From: a virus
DNA length: 57,427 bases
Virus record (IMG/VR): IMGVR_UViG_3300036671_000177
Location: 1 to 57,427 of that record
Direction: 5' to 3' (one strand)
Every line of letters starts with the position of its first letter. The stretch's first letter is position 1. Below, in pieces: positions 1-7,394 of this stretch. The translations under genes and the position numbers were made by a program. The notes beneath the pieces are model-generated. The model did not search any database and was not told the origin of the DNA. It was given only the letters and a program-made list of their open reading frames with translations.

Positions 1-18
1 CCTTTAGTGTTGGACTGA

Positions 19-1152
19 TTACTTCTTTAACGTAACCTTAGTCTTAGGATTCTTTGCATTCCACTTCTTAGCAAGAGCATTGTACTGTGCCTTATAAGTT
101 GCTGCTGCAAGATCTGTTGCTGCCTTATAAGTTGCTGCTGCAAGATCTGTTGCTGCCTTAGCAGATGCTGTTGCTGCAATCTTTTCTGTTACTGCATCTG
201 CAATTGCTTTTGCTGTTTCTGCTTTAGAAATTACAAGTGCTGCATCTGCTGCTAACTTAACTGAAACTGCTGTTGCCTCTGCTGCTGCTTTTGCAACTAA
301 ATTAGCATTAGTTAGTACAGCAACCTGTGCTGTCAATGCTGCGATCTGACTAGCAAGATCTGATACTGTAAATGTTGCAATTGCTGACTTGACTGCTACT
401 GGCAAACCAGTTGCTGTTGCTGCAATTGTTGCATCTGTTGCAACCACTGTAACTGAACCTGCAACTGCTGTAGCAAGTGTTCCTGTAGCAGAACCAAGGA
501 CTGTTACTGGAGTAACGCCTGCTGCTGAAGTGACTGCTGAAGTTGTAAGTGTCTTTGTAATTGAAGCATCAGAGAATGTTGCTCCAATCAATGTTACTGC
601 AACTGCTTCTGATGCAACGGGATTGCCGAATACATCTGTTGCTGATACATCAAATGTAGGAGTTGTTCCTACTGCTGTTGATGTTGGTACTGATAAAGCA
701 ATGTTTGCTGCTACTCCTGCTGTACCCTGAATATAAACGATTGTTGAATAGGCACCATTTGTAATGGTAACAGATCCAACTGTTGTTGATGTTGTGTAGG
801 CATAAACTGTCAATGCGGTTCCTGCCGATGTTGCTGAAGTAGATGTAACCCCTGAAGCAACTGTCTTTGGTGCATCTGTTGTATTAAGTGCAGTTACTAA
901 ACGAACTGCTCCTGATGCTGTAAATGTAACCACTGTTGCTGTATCTGCTGTTGCAGCAAGTGCAATAGTATTACCCGCAGCAATTACATTTGTTACTGGC
1001 ACTGCAACTGTTGAAGGCGCAAGTGCCGTTGTCGTGTTTGCTGCAGTTGCTACTGTAACAACTAACGGGGCTGCCGTTGCTGAAACTGTAGATAGACCTG
1101 TAATTGCTAGGGCTGCAGCGATAGCAATTGATATTTTCTTGAATGAATTCAT
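19..1152 (-). CDS. Secreted Ala/Thr-rich protein with Ig-like region and C-terminal coiled coil
   Basis: A 377-residue protein with a clear Sec signal peptide: a basic N-terminus (NSFKK), a hydrophobic run and an Ala-X-Ala type cleavage region near residue 28. The middle (about 145-260) reads like a bacterial Ig-like (Big/invasin) fold, with a VFGNPV-type motif in a beta-rich Thr/Val/Ala background. After about residue 265 comes an Ala-rich heptad region (SQIAALTAQVAVL) and a basic tail. An 11-codon unit is exactly duplicated near the end. A strong AAGGAG ribosome site precedes the ATG, so the start is firm. It is the last gene in transcription order here, after the terminase. Host S-layer or surface proteins of actinobacteria have similar composition, so it may be made to act on the infected cell surface or be a host-derived adhesin. 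Its function is not known. Confidence 0.8.
   Translation of the reverse strand: MNSFKKISIAIAAALAITGLSTVSATAAPLVVTVATAANTTTALAPSTVAVPVTNVIAAGNTIALAATADTATVVTFTASGAVRLVTALNTTDAPKTVASGVTSTSATSAGTALTVYAYTTSTTVGSVTITNGAYSTIVYIQGTAGVAANIALSVPTSTAVGTTPTFDVSATDVFGNPVASEAVAVTLIGATFSDASITKTLTTSAVTSAAGVTPVTVLGSATGTLATAVAGSVTVVATDATIAATATGLPVAVKSAIATFTVSDLASQIAALTAQVAVLTNANLVAKAAAEATAVSVKLAADAALVISKAETAKAIADAVTEKIAATASAKAATDLAAATYKAATDLAAATYKAQYNALAKKWNAKNPKTKVTLKK
89..154 (-). repeat. Exact tandem duplication of a 33-bp unit
   Basis: Bases 89-121 and 122-154 are identical and directly adjacent. The unit is 11 codons long, so the reading frame is kept and the Ala-Thr-Asp-Leu-Ala/Ala-Thr-Tyr-Lys segment of the secreted protein is doubled. 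This looks like a recent in-frame duplication in the coiled-coil part of the gene. Confidence 0.9.
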
Positions 1153-1169
1153 TCAGTATTTCTCCTTAT

Positions 1170-2951
1170 TTATAGTAGATTAAACCTATCCAGATAGTCT
1201 TTTACATCATCTGGCATAGGTTTAAAGTGTATCACATTACGATCAAGGCTGTCAACTTTCTTTGGCCTATCACTTATTGTATGAACCTCCACCACTTGGT
1301 TTTGATCCTTTGGGGTATGTGATATTGCCCCAAAGATAGCACCACAAACCGCATCAGCCAAATCTTTTGAAGATTTTCGTGGGTGGTCAACTCTATTATT
1401 TTTCATGATCTTTAGTTGTGTTAGTTCATCAAACAATAATTCTATTGCTGGCATAGCAACTCTTTCCTCATAAATAAGCATAGCCATATCCTCATAATGT
1501 TTTTTAGCAACAGAAACGGTATCAGTTCTTATGCCAACCTGCTTTAATTCATTTTGAATATCAAATGATTGCCAACGGTCAAAAGAAACCATGCCAATAT
1601 TAAATCCAAGCCTTCTTAAATTCTGAATCCACATTTTAACTTCTGATAAATTTACTGGTCCTTCAACCTTGGGTTCCCACCATGCTACTGCATCTACTAC
1701 TACAATAGGTGCTACTTGTTCATAATTATTAATTACTTGGATATTTACCCATTTATCAACATGAGCAATTGCAACTGCACATTTGTCATGCTTTTGTGCA
1801 AGGTCAGCGTGTACATAATAAACTTTGTCTGGGTCTGGCTTAAATGCTTCATCAAACCTTCTAAAATTATCTACTGGGTTTCGCAGTGTCATACAGGCTC
1901 TAACCTTTTCAGACTGCTTAAAGAATGCATCAGATGCAAATGTTGGAACACATGCAAATCTTTGCATAGCATCTCCAAGGTCATTAAGAAAAGCAATCTT
2001 AAAGTCATCAATCTTTCTTGTTGGGTTTACTTCCCATGTAGGTTTCTTTAATGCAAATACTCCAGGGTACTTATAAGACAACACATGGTCTTCATCCCAA
2101 GTAATATCAAAAGAGTTGTTAGGATCATCTTCAGGTAAAAGTGGGTTAATAATAAACTTATGGGTTCTTTCTACTACTTCTTTTTCTGCTATTACTGCAT
2201 CGTATCTTTGTGAGATAAAGTCTCCTGGATACCGTGGGAAAGACAGGAGAACTACTTTGCCAAGGTCAGGGAAACGAGAGTCAACTGAACCACGAAACGC
2301 TTTGTAGATGTTGTCAGCAGTTTTACCTTGCTCATTGCCAGTTCCAACCTCAGAGGCAAAGCCAGATATCTCATCAAGTACTGCAAGTAAAAGGTTTAAG
2401 CCTTCGTGTGATTCTCTTTCTGAGTGACCAGAGTAAACAGTAACAGACTTATCAAACTCTACAGAGTCTGCTTTTGCATTATACTTTCCAATAAACCAGG
2501 GGGAGTTTTCAATCTTTGTTTTAAATCCTTTAAAAAAAACATTCTTTGCTTGCTGAGCGTTAATGGCCACATTGATTAAGTCTATAGCGTCTCCAGATGG
2601 CTTTCCGAAGTATCTCGCAGGGTCTTTAAGACAAAGTAGTTTGTATACAATATAAGCGCAAGCCACAGTAGAGGTAAAGTCTTTACCGCTGCCTTTACCA
2701 AGTTGCAAGATGATCTCGTTCTTTGTATATTTTTCATAGTATCTTGCTCCTTTTTCTTCTCCCATAAGGTCAATTAAATCTTCTTTGCGATATATCTGGC
2801 TCATTGCCTCAACAATGTCATACTGAATATCTGACAATGCTGGCTGACCGAGATAATCTGGGGACTCAACAAATGTTTTTGTGTCTACTGGAATTTCTTC
2901 AAAATTATTATCTTTTAGTACCTCAAGAAACTCATTGAACCTCGTGGACAA
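1170..2951 (-). CDS. terL: Terminase large subunit
   Basis: This 593-residue protein is the ATP-driven DNA packaging motor with a headful or cos-type nuclease. A Walker A motif (GKGSGKD) lies near residue 85 and a Walker B motif (LLAVLDE) near residue 190. The C-terminal RNase H-like nuclease has Asp in VHADLA, Asp in SFDRWQ and a final Asp in KDLADAV. These three acidic positions are those expected for metal binding. The reading frame starts at TTG, which has a good GAGGTGA ribosome site about 7 bases upstream inside the end of the small subunit gene, and no better ATG lies near the N-terminus. It overlaps the terminase small subunit by 20 bases, as is usual for this pair. Function is confident; the packaging type cannot be told from sequence alone. 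Confidence 0.95.
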   Translation of the reverse strand: MSTRFNEFLEVLKDNNFEEIPVDTKTFVESPDYLGQPALSDIQYDIVEAMSQIYRKEDLIDLMGEEKGARYYEKYTKNEIILQLGKGSGKDFTSTVACAYIVYKLLCLKDPARYFGKPSGDAIDLINVAINAQQAKNVFFKGFKTKIENSPWFIGKYNAKADSVEFDKSVTVYSGHSERESHEGLNLLLAVLDEISGFASEVGTGNEQGKTADNIYKAFRGSVDSRFPDLGKVVLLSFPRYPGDFISQRYDAVIAEKEVVERTHKFIINPLLPEDDPNNSFDITWDEDHVLSYKYPGVFALKKPTWEVNPTRKIDDFKIAFLNDLGDAMQRFACVPTFASDAFFKQSEKVRACMTLRNPVDNFRRFDEAFKPDPDKVYYVHADLAQKHDKCAVAIAHVDKWVNIQVINNYEQVAPIVVVDAVAWWEPKVEGPVNLSEVKMWIQNLRRLGFNIGMVSFDRWQSFDIQNELKQVGIRTDTVSVAKKHYEDMAMLIYEERVAMPAIELLFDELTQLKIMKNNRVDHPRKSSKDLADAVCGAIFGAISHTPKDQNQVVEVHTISDRPKKVDSLDRNVIHFKPMPDDVKDYLDRFNLL

Positions 2952-3468
2952 CTGTAATCACCTCATTGTCTTTTGCAAATGAAGAAAGCCTACGCATAAT
3001 CTCATCACGAACCTGTGGATATTCTGATGCAATGTCTTTTAAAATAGATACTAAAATTTCTTGACGATTTTCAATCTCCATCATTTCATCTGCTAACTCT
3101 TTATTTTCAAGTAGCCCAGCCTTTTGAAGCATGTCAATTCTTTTAGACTCAATATCCATCACTAACTTAATTGCTGCTGTCTTTGCACTAAGATTATTTG
3201 TAAGTGATGCCTCATCCATTACTTCATAAGACTTTGATATAAGTTTACTGTAGTGTGCATCAGCACCAGATAGTGCTTCTTTAGCACGAGCACGGATAGC
3301 AGCATTGTTTGATGCACTTACTTTCCACTCATCAATATATGCAACAACTCTTTGTCTTGGTATTGCAAGTTCTTTTGATATTTGTGTTGGGTCATTGCCC
3401 TTTAGGTATTCTTCAACAACATTGTTGACTTGATCAAGATGCTTAATCATATCCTCTTCAGTTGTCAT
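2932..3468 (-). CDS. terS: Terminase small subunit (putative)
   Basis: A 178-residue protein immediately before and overlapping the large terminase gene. The N-terminal 50 residues contain a helix-turn-helix-like segment (DPTQISKELAIPRQRVVAYI), the usual DNA-recognition part of small terminases. The rest is predicted to be helical, including a long central helix rich in Glu and Lys suited to oligomer formation. The assignment rests mainly on position next to TerL and the HTH-plus-helix architecture; direct similarity to a named TerS family was not recognised. It would bind the packaging site and hand the DNA to TerL. Confidence 0.7.
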   Translation of the reverse strand: MTTEEDMIKHLDQVNNVVEEYLKGNDPTQISKELAIPRQRVVAYIDEWKVSASNNAAIRARAKEALSGADAHYSKLISKSYEVMDEASLTNNLSAKTAAIKLVMDIESKRIDMLQKAGLLENKELADEMMEIENRQEILVSILKDIASEYPQVRDEIMRRLSSFAKDNEVITVVHEVQ

Positions 3469-3700
3469 GTTGTTCCTCTAATCTTTTAATCTCATCTTGT
3501 ATGTAAAAAATGGCTTTTTCAAGATCTTGAACTGTTTTTGACTCATCTTTAAGTCCTGCTCTCCAAAGATACTTGAATGCATTGCCAATATTGAAATTGC
3601 GATGACGAGTAATTTCAATGCACTCAATTCCAGATGGGTCTGAAGTGTAGTGTAGTGGATTGTTAACTTGATCAACTGTAATATTTAAGTTTTCACTCAT
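3458..3700 (-). CDS. DUF3310 family protein
   Basis: An 80-residue protein with the hallmarks of the DUF3310 phage family: an N-terminal VNNPLHYT motif, then IECIEI, the GNAFKYLWRAG segment and a final helix with DLEKAIFYIQDEI. Members are common in tailed phages; some are annotated as nucleotide-kinase-like, but no activity can be assigned. The frame stays open upstream to a TTG, but the ATG at 3700 has a GGGAGG ribosome site 6 bases away and is preferred. The gene overlaps the terminase small subunit by 11 bases and begins inside the last codons of the small membrane protein before it. Confidence 0.85.
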   Translation of the reverse strand: MSENLNITVDQVNNPLHYTSDPSGIECIEITRHRNFNIGNAFKYLWRAGLKDESKTVQDLEKAIFYIQDEIKRLEEQHDN

Positions 3701-3815
3701 CGTCTTCCTCCCAATCAAATGATTCTGGAATACCTTTTAGTGCAGCCAAAGCAAAGGTTATCCCTACTGCGCCAGCGATACCTACTGTAATAAATAATTT
3801 TTTAAATTTATTCAT
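3693..3815 (-). CDS. Small single-span membrane protein, 40 aa
   Basis: A short frame with a basic N-terminus (MNKFKKL), one hydrophobic segment of about 20 residues (FITVGIAGAVGITFALAAL) and an acidic C-terminus ending in EEDDE. Its ATG overlaps the stop of the HTH gene upstream (ATGA) and its stop overlaps the start of the DUF3310 gene by 8 bases. An AAGGA site lies about 10 bases before the start. The tight gene packing supports it as real. It is probably an inner-membrane protein of unknown role; its size and topology would fit a small holin-like or host-takeover peptide, but nothing specific shows this. Confidence 0.65.
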   Translation of the reverse strand: MNKFKKLFITVGIAGAVGITFALAALKGIPESFDWEEDDE

Positions 3816-3967
3816 CGCTTTGACTTCCTTAATTTAAATTTAGCAAGATATACATAAATAGTTTCAATAGTGACTCCACACTCTTTGGCAATTTCTTCTG
3901 GAGATTTTTTATCTACCAGATATCTTTTACGCATAAAGGCTTCATTCATATACAGTTTAGCAGACAT
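3812..3967 (-). CDS. Small helix-turn-helix protein, 51 aa
   Basis: A 51-residue basic protein. The segment from SPEEIAKECGVTIETIYVYL is a textbook helix-turn-helix: a first helix with EEIAKE, a Gly-Val turn and a recognition helix with TIETIY. It resembles the DNA-binding part of small phage or resolvase-type regulators. The start at 3967 lies 4 bases beyond the RuvC-like gene stop, and its TGA overlaps the ATG of the next gene (ATGA). The ribosome site is weak, so it may be translated by coupling. A role as a transcription regulator or a small DNA-binding accessory is inferred from the fold only. Confidence 0.7.
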   Translation of the reverse strand: MSAKLYMNEAFMRKRYLVDKKSPEEIAKECGVTIETIYVYLAKFKLRKSKR

Positions 3968-3971
3968 AGTC

Positions 3972-4559
3972 TTATTTGTCAATTCCAATTGCTTTGCTCC
4001 AATTTTTTATCGCCCAATGCCCAATGCCACAGGCATCTGCAACGTCGTTATCAGTAATAGCCTTATCATAATTAATATTAATAAAATTAATTGTTCTTTG
4101 CTTTCTTAGGTCTCTTTCGTAACTTTTGTACCAAGATTCAGATTTACCAGTGTGTTGGGACCTTATAAAAAGTTTTTCATCTTTTGATATTTTTTTATTA
4201 CCAATAAAGTTTTGCCAAGTTATTGGAGATACTTTTCCTATGGTAGAAATACCAGATTGTCCTGCAGCCCCTAACAGGGCACCTTGAACAAGTGCAAGAT
4301 CAGCAGCAGTCTTAGGGCTATTCATGAATACGGTATGCTCAATAACAATAGCATCTACATTTATAATATGCTCAAACAATCCCCTTGACTTTCTACCAGC
4401 GTCAATAACTTTTTGATAGATATCTTTTCCCTCAAAATTAATTTTTCCAACTTCTTTTAAAACACCTTTATAAAATGTTGCATAGGCTAGGCTATTGGTA
4501 CTAGCATCAATTGCACATATTCTTTCTGGAGTATTACTTGTTATGTTAGAAAGTTTCAT
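3972..4559 (-). CDS. RuvC-like Holliday junction resolvase
   Basis: A 195-residue RNase H-fold nuclease. The acidic residues of the RuvC family are in place: Asp in CAIDASTNS (about residue 18), Glu in IVIEHTVF (about 73) and Asp in DNDVADACGIG near the C-terminus. It should cut four-way junctions during recombination or before packaging, and also branched replication products. It starts by overlapping the stop of the zinc-finger gene (ATGA type) and is followed at once by the HTH gene. Length fits phage RuvC-like proteins. The exact branch of the family cannot be told without a search. Confidence 0.85.
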   Translation of the reverse strand: MKLSNITSNTPERICAIDASTNSLAYATFYKGVLKEVGKINFEGKDIYQKVIDAGRKSRGLFEHIINVDAIVIEHTVFMNSPKTAADLALVQGALLGAAGQSGISTIGKVSPITWQNFIGNKKISKDEKLFIRSQHTGKSESWYKSYERDLRKQRTINFININYDKAITDNDVADACGIGHWAIKNWSKAIGIDK

Positions 4560-4831
4560 TTTAAATTATCCTTAATTATTTTTAATGCCCTTGTTACATC
4601 TGATGGATTTACTGAACAGTTGGAGCAAAGATTGTCATCATTATAAATAGATAAATCCTGGGAACAAGACTTGCACAATCTGTTTTTTCCTATTCTTTTT
4701 TGCCTTCTAGACATCAGGTACCTAGTAGCAATTTTTTCTTTGGTTGCTAGTTCCCTACAATCCGATGAACAGTATATCTGATAACTTATATCTGTTTGAA
4801 AGTTTTTATCACAAAATTGACAATGCTTCAT
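4556..4831 (-). CDS. Two-zinc-finger protein, 91 aa
   Basis: A small basic protein with two Cys4 clusters: CQFC with CSSDC in the N-terminal third and CKSC with CSNC in the C-terminal half. Both look like zinc ribbons, joined by a basic Arg/Lys-rich helix that could touch nucleic acid. It overlaps the 3' end of the Cas4-like nuclease gene and the start of the RuvC-like gene, so it belongs to the recombination cluster. Some phages place an HNH or endonuclease VII-like protein in this spot, but no HNH His-Asn-His pattern is present. The function is unknown beyond probable zinc and nucleic acid binding. Confidence 0.75.
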   Translation of the reverse strand: MKHCQFCDKNFQTDISYQIYCSSDCRELATKEKIATRYLMSRRQKRIGKNRLCKSCSQDLSIYNDDNLCSNCSVNPSDVTRALKIIKDNLK

Positions 4832-5609
4832 CTATCGGCTCCATGGACTTTAGTTTAAAGTCTCCCTTACCAGCCTCTGCACATGCCTTTTTAATTGGAC
4901 ATGATTTGCAAATTTTTGAATTAGAGCGATAGTTCTTTTCGGGCAGAGTTCTATCGACCCATGCCTTACGAACTGATCTCATCCATTCAAACGTCTGGTC
5001 TACCCACCGACGATAATAATCATTTACTTCTACAGGAAGAACAAGTATGTCGTGATTGTTTTTATTTTCATAAATCAAGACTGCCTTTGCTTTCTTTAGA
5101 ATCTTCATATAAATCAATAACTGAACAAGGTGTCCAGTCTTAGGCTTCATATGTGCTTTACGATATTCAAAACCTTCATTCATCATTGTCTTGATTTCAC
5201 CAAGGAGTTCTTCTCCTTGCCAATTAACAATTACATCTCCATAACCAAAGATCGGAGGATCTGGATAGGTTATCTTAAATTCTGAATCAACTAAGAAGTC
5301 TGGAACATTTCCCATTGCTTCTTGAATTCTTTCGTGTGACTTTGTTCCAGCAGTCATATTAGCTGCTCCAAATGGAGTTGCGTCGTCTTCAAACATTTGT
5401 CCATCAAAGGCTAGATACCAATACCTTGGGCACTCTCCATGTCCGTAGGCAATAGTTGATGGAGCAAAAGTTTTCTTTTGAGTCTGCTTGTCAATACGGT
5501 TTACCGTATATCCAGACTGAATCTTTTCAACAAGCCCTGCTGCATCAATCGGATGGATTGGTGCCTTCTCTTGCTTTACCATAATTTGTTGCAATAAACT
5601 TTTTGTCAT
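4809..5609 (-). CDS. Cas4/RecB-like PD-(D/E)XK exonuclease with Fe-S cluster residues
   Basis: A 266-residue nuclease. The PD-(D/E)XK core is visible: Asp125 in GYGDVIV, Glu138-X-Lys140 in GEIKT and the family's conserved Gln163. Four cysteines, Cys60 (HGECPRYW) and Cys234/237/243 (CKSCPIKKAC), match the [4Fe-4S] cluster pattern of Cas4 and AddB-type nucleases. It should resect DNA ends for RecA-style recombination. No cas1/cas2 genes or repeats are nearby, so this is a phage recombination exonuclease and not part of a CRISPR system. The ATG follows a short gap that carries a TGC-TATACT promoter-like element. Downstream genes overlap it. Confidence 0.88.
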   Translation of the reverse strand: MTKSLLQQIMVKQEKAPIHPIDAAGLVEKIQSGYTVNRIDKQTQKKTFAPSTIAYGHGECPRYWYLAFDGQMFEDDATPFGAANMTAGTKSHERIQEAMGNVPDFLVDSEFKITYPDPPIFGYGDVIVNWQGEELLGEIKTMMNEGFEYRKAHMKPKTGHLVQLLIYMKILKKAKAVLIYENKNNHDILVLPVEVNDYYRRWVDQTFEWMRSVRKAWVDRTLPEKNYRSNSKICKSCPIKKACAEAGKGDFKLKSMEPIDEALSIL

Positions 5610-5627
5610 TTTATTCTCGTTTCTATT

Positions 5628-5642
5628 AGTATAAGTATAGCA
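5628..5642 (-). promoter_or_regulatory. Extended -10 promoter before the Cas4-like nuclease gene
   Basis: On the minus strand a TGC followed by TATACT (hexamer 5634-5639) lies in the only gap of this gene cluster, with a second TATACT directly after it (5628-5633). The distance to the ATG at 5609 is about 18-24 bases. No convincing -35 is visible. The same extended -10 pattern is found in several other gaps of this genome. Confidence 0.5.
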
Positions 5643-5644
5643 GA

Positions 5645-5950
5645 CTATCTAGTTATGTACTTGAGTGCAGAGACTAAATTATTGATTGACTCTGCAGCAG
5701 TATAGTATAAATTTTTCTTTCCACGATCTGACTTGTCTACATTAGCCATCCATGTTGCTTTAAAAGCCATCTTTGCTGCGATTGCTTGTAGTCTTACAAT
5801 CTCTATATGTGCAACATTTATAGGAATGTCTGGTTTAATAATTAACTTAGCAATCATTGTCAGTGCCACTGTTAACTCTTCATCTTCCATATAGTCTGCA
5901 ATTTCTGACAAACCATTTACCATATCAATCGTTGTTGCCTGCTGTTCCAT
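5645..5950 (-). CDS. Conserved phage protein of unknown function, 101 aa
   Basis: A mostly helical 101-residue protein with the motif ARLQAIAAKMAFKATW-like near the middle (LQAIAAKMAFKATWM) and a C-terminal KKNLYYTAAESINNLVSALKY stretch. Proteins of this design are common in actinobacteriophages next to recombination genes, but I know of no assigned function. It starts on the stop of the preceding resolvase-like gene (they share base 5950) and is followed by the Cas4-like gene after a short promoter-bearing gap. A structural or partner role for the nucleases is only a guess. Confidence 0.75.
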   Translation of the reverse strand: MEQQATTIDMVNGLSEIADYMEDEELTVALTMIAKLIIKPDIPINVAHIEIVRLQAIAAKMAFKATWMANVDKSDRGKKNLYYTAAESINNLVSALKYITR

Positions 5951-6231
5951 TATTCCTCCACTAGATCTTCTAATATGCTCATCTCAATTATAGCAAGTCT
6001 AACCTTTGCGTTACCCTCGCCTATTACGACTACAATTGCTGGGTCTTTTCCATTCTTCATTGCATCAGTTGTAGCCTTGGCCCACACATCTTTGTTCAAT
6101 GTAAAGGACTTTCCCACTTCTTTAAAATCTACCACAAAGCTCTTCCAAGAAGCATCACCCTTTTGCATATTTCTGCCAGAATTTTTATGCTGCTTAGCAC
6201 CAATACGCTTTGACTCACTCTTCTCCGTCAT
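5950..6231 (-). CDS. Hjc-like PD-(D/E)XK nuclease (probable junction resolvase)
   Basis: A 93-residue protein with the order of conserved blocks seen in archaeal Hjc-like and phage PD-(D/E)XK resolvases: a basic N-terminus with KQHKNSGRNMQKGD (Ser/Asp region), then VVDFKEV (here Asp-Phe-Lys in place of the usual Glu-X-Lys), a KSFTLN strand, a helix and PAIVVVI. The Asp at KGD and the DFK pair would bind metal. The ORF is open to a TTG at 6255, but the ATG at 6231 follows a GGAAG site and is preferred. It sits between RecA and the Cas4-like nuclease, so a recombination role fits. The substitution of Asp for Glu and short length make the call tentative. Confidence 0.6.
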   Translation of the reverse strand: MTEKSESKRIGAKQHKNSGRNMQKGDASWKSFVVDFKEVGKSFTLNKDVWAKATTDAMKNGKDPAIVVVIGEGNAKVRLAIIEMSILEDLVEE

Positions 6232-6391
6232 TAGACTTCCACTTCTGCTTTCCAAATCTAACTTCGCTCAAGTGCTTTTCTTTGCACATCCAGGTTGCTA
6301 GTTTTTTCTCTGCATATAATCGTAAAGATCTAACCTCTGCCTTGCATTCATGGCAAACAAACTTTCCATAATATACTGTAAAACTATCCAT
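6215..6391 (-). CDS. Small zinc-ribbon protein, 58 aa
   Basis: A short frame with FVCHECKAEVRSLRLYAE followed by TWMCKEKHLSEVRF. The CHEC pair and the later Cys-X3-His could hold a zinc ion. The pattern of a zinc knuckle followed by RSLRLY and TWMC is common in small conserved phage proteins. Its ATG overlaps the last codons of recA (AATGGATAG) by 8 bases, and its end overlaps the start of the resolvase-like gene by 17 bases. This packing and the intact motif support a real gene. The function is unknown; nucleic acid or protein binding is likely. Confidence 0.75.
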   Translation of the reverse strand: MDSFTVYYGKFVCHECKAEVRSLRLYAEKKLATWMCKEKHLSEVRFGKQKWKSNDGEE

Positions 6392-7394
6392 TTAGTTTTG
6401 CCTTAATAGATTCCTGCAATTCAAGGTCCTCCCTTACACGATTAACGAATGCTTCTTTACCTTGTACTTTTGATCCATCAGGAAGTATGTACCAGGCACC
6501 AGTGCGCTCTACAATACCGTTTAATTCTGCGGTAGTAACCAAGTCGCCAATGGTATCAAGACCAATATTATCGCCTCTGAAATAAAAATCATACTCACCA
6601 GACTGAAACCCTGGAGAGGTTTTGGAGAATTGTAATTCCCACTTAATAGTTCTACCAACTTTTTCTTCAATTAGTTTATCTCCCACTTTAATTTTTCCTT
6701 TAATCGCTTGATTGTCTGATTCGGAACTAAACAATTTAACAATGCAAGAAGAGTAAAACTTAGTAGCCTGCCCACCAGAAGGCTGCTGGCTAGTATACAT
6801 AGCATTAATATTATTACGAGACTGAGAAATAAGAACAATAAGAGTTGGCTTAACTTTGTTATTAGCATAATTAAGCATCTTCCATGCGTTACTGAAGTCA
6901 CGGGATTCTGCTCCAATCTGTTTTGTATTTTCTAAAGCCTTCATCTCATCTGTATCTTTTTCAAAATATATTGCAGGAAGCATTGATGTAATAGAGTCTA
7001 CCACAATTAGGTCTACTCCTGCATTCATTAATCCAACACCTACATCAACCATGTCGCTAATAGTTCTTGCTTGTGAGTAAATTAGTTTTGTTGGATCTAC
7101 CCCCAAAGTTCTAGCCCAATCTTCTGAGTAAGACATCTCTGAATCAATCCAAGCACACAACTTTCCTTCTGCCTGTGCTAAAGCAATCATCTGAAGGCAC
7201 ATAGAGGACTTTGCAGAAGACTTTGATCCCCAGATAAGAACCTGTCTGCCATAAGGCAGTCCACCCCCTAAGGCACGGTTTAAGCCATAACTAGGTGTTG
7301 GCTGATATTCATAGTTAACGCCAACCCCAGTTCCAAGTCTTTTTCTTAACTTGGGATCAAGCTGTGCTAACGCTTCTTCTATGCTAACTGACAT
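6384..7394 (-). CDS. recA: RecA-like recombinase
   Basis: A 336-residue strand-exchange ATPase. The core ATPase domain holds a P-loop at residues 56-63, a Walker B-like strand (VDLIVVDSITSM) and an LISQSRNN segment with the conserved Gln that senses ATP. The P-loop reads GSKSSAKS: Ala61 stands where nearly all RecA proteins have Gly. The ORF is open further upstream to 7442, but the ATG at 7394 has a GGAGG ribosome site 6 bases away and gives the normal RecA N-terminus (SIEEALAQL). It overlaps the 3' end of the DNA polymerase gene by 11 bases. It would act with the Cas4-like exonuclease and the resolvases next to it. Confidence 0.9.
   Translation of the reverse strand: MSVSIEEALAQLDPKLRKRLGTGVGVNYEYQPTPSYGLNRALGGGLPYGRQVLIWGSKSSAKSSMCLQMIALAQAEGKLCAWIDSEMSYSEDWARTLGVDPTKLIYSQARTISDMVDVGVGLMNAGVDLIVVDSITSMLPAIYFEKDTDEMKALENTKQIGAESRDFSNAWKMLNYANNKVKPTLIVLISQSRNNINAMYTSQQPSGGQATKFYSSCIVKLFSSESDNQAIKGKIKVGDKLIEEKVGRTIKWELQFSKTSPGFQSGEYDFYFRGDNIGLDTIGDLVTTAELNGIVERTGAWYILPDGSKVQGKEAFVNRVREDLELQESIKAKLNG

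Noticed and set aside
389-730. Open frame on the plus strand opposite the secreted protein gene
   Set aside because: It is the antisense shadow of an Ala/Thr/Val-rich gene with few stop codons on the other strand. It has no ribosome site and no domain.
4809-5609. Cas4 as evidence for a CRISPR-Cas system
   Set aside because: No cas1, cas2 or repeat-spacer array is present. Cas4-like nucleases are common recombination exonucleases in phages.
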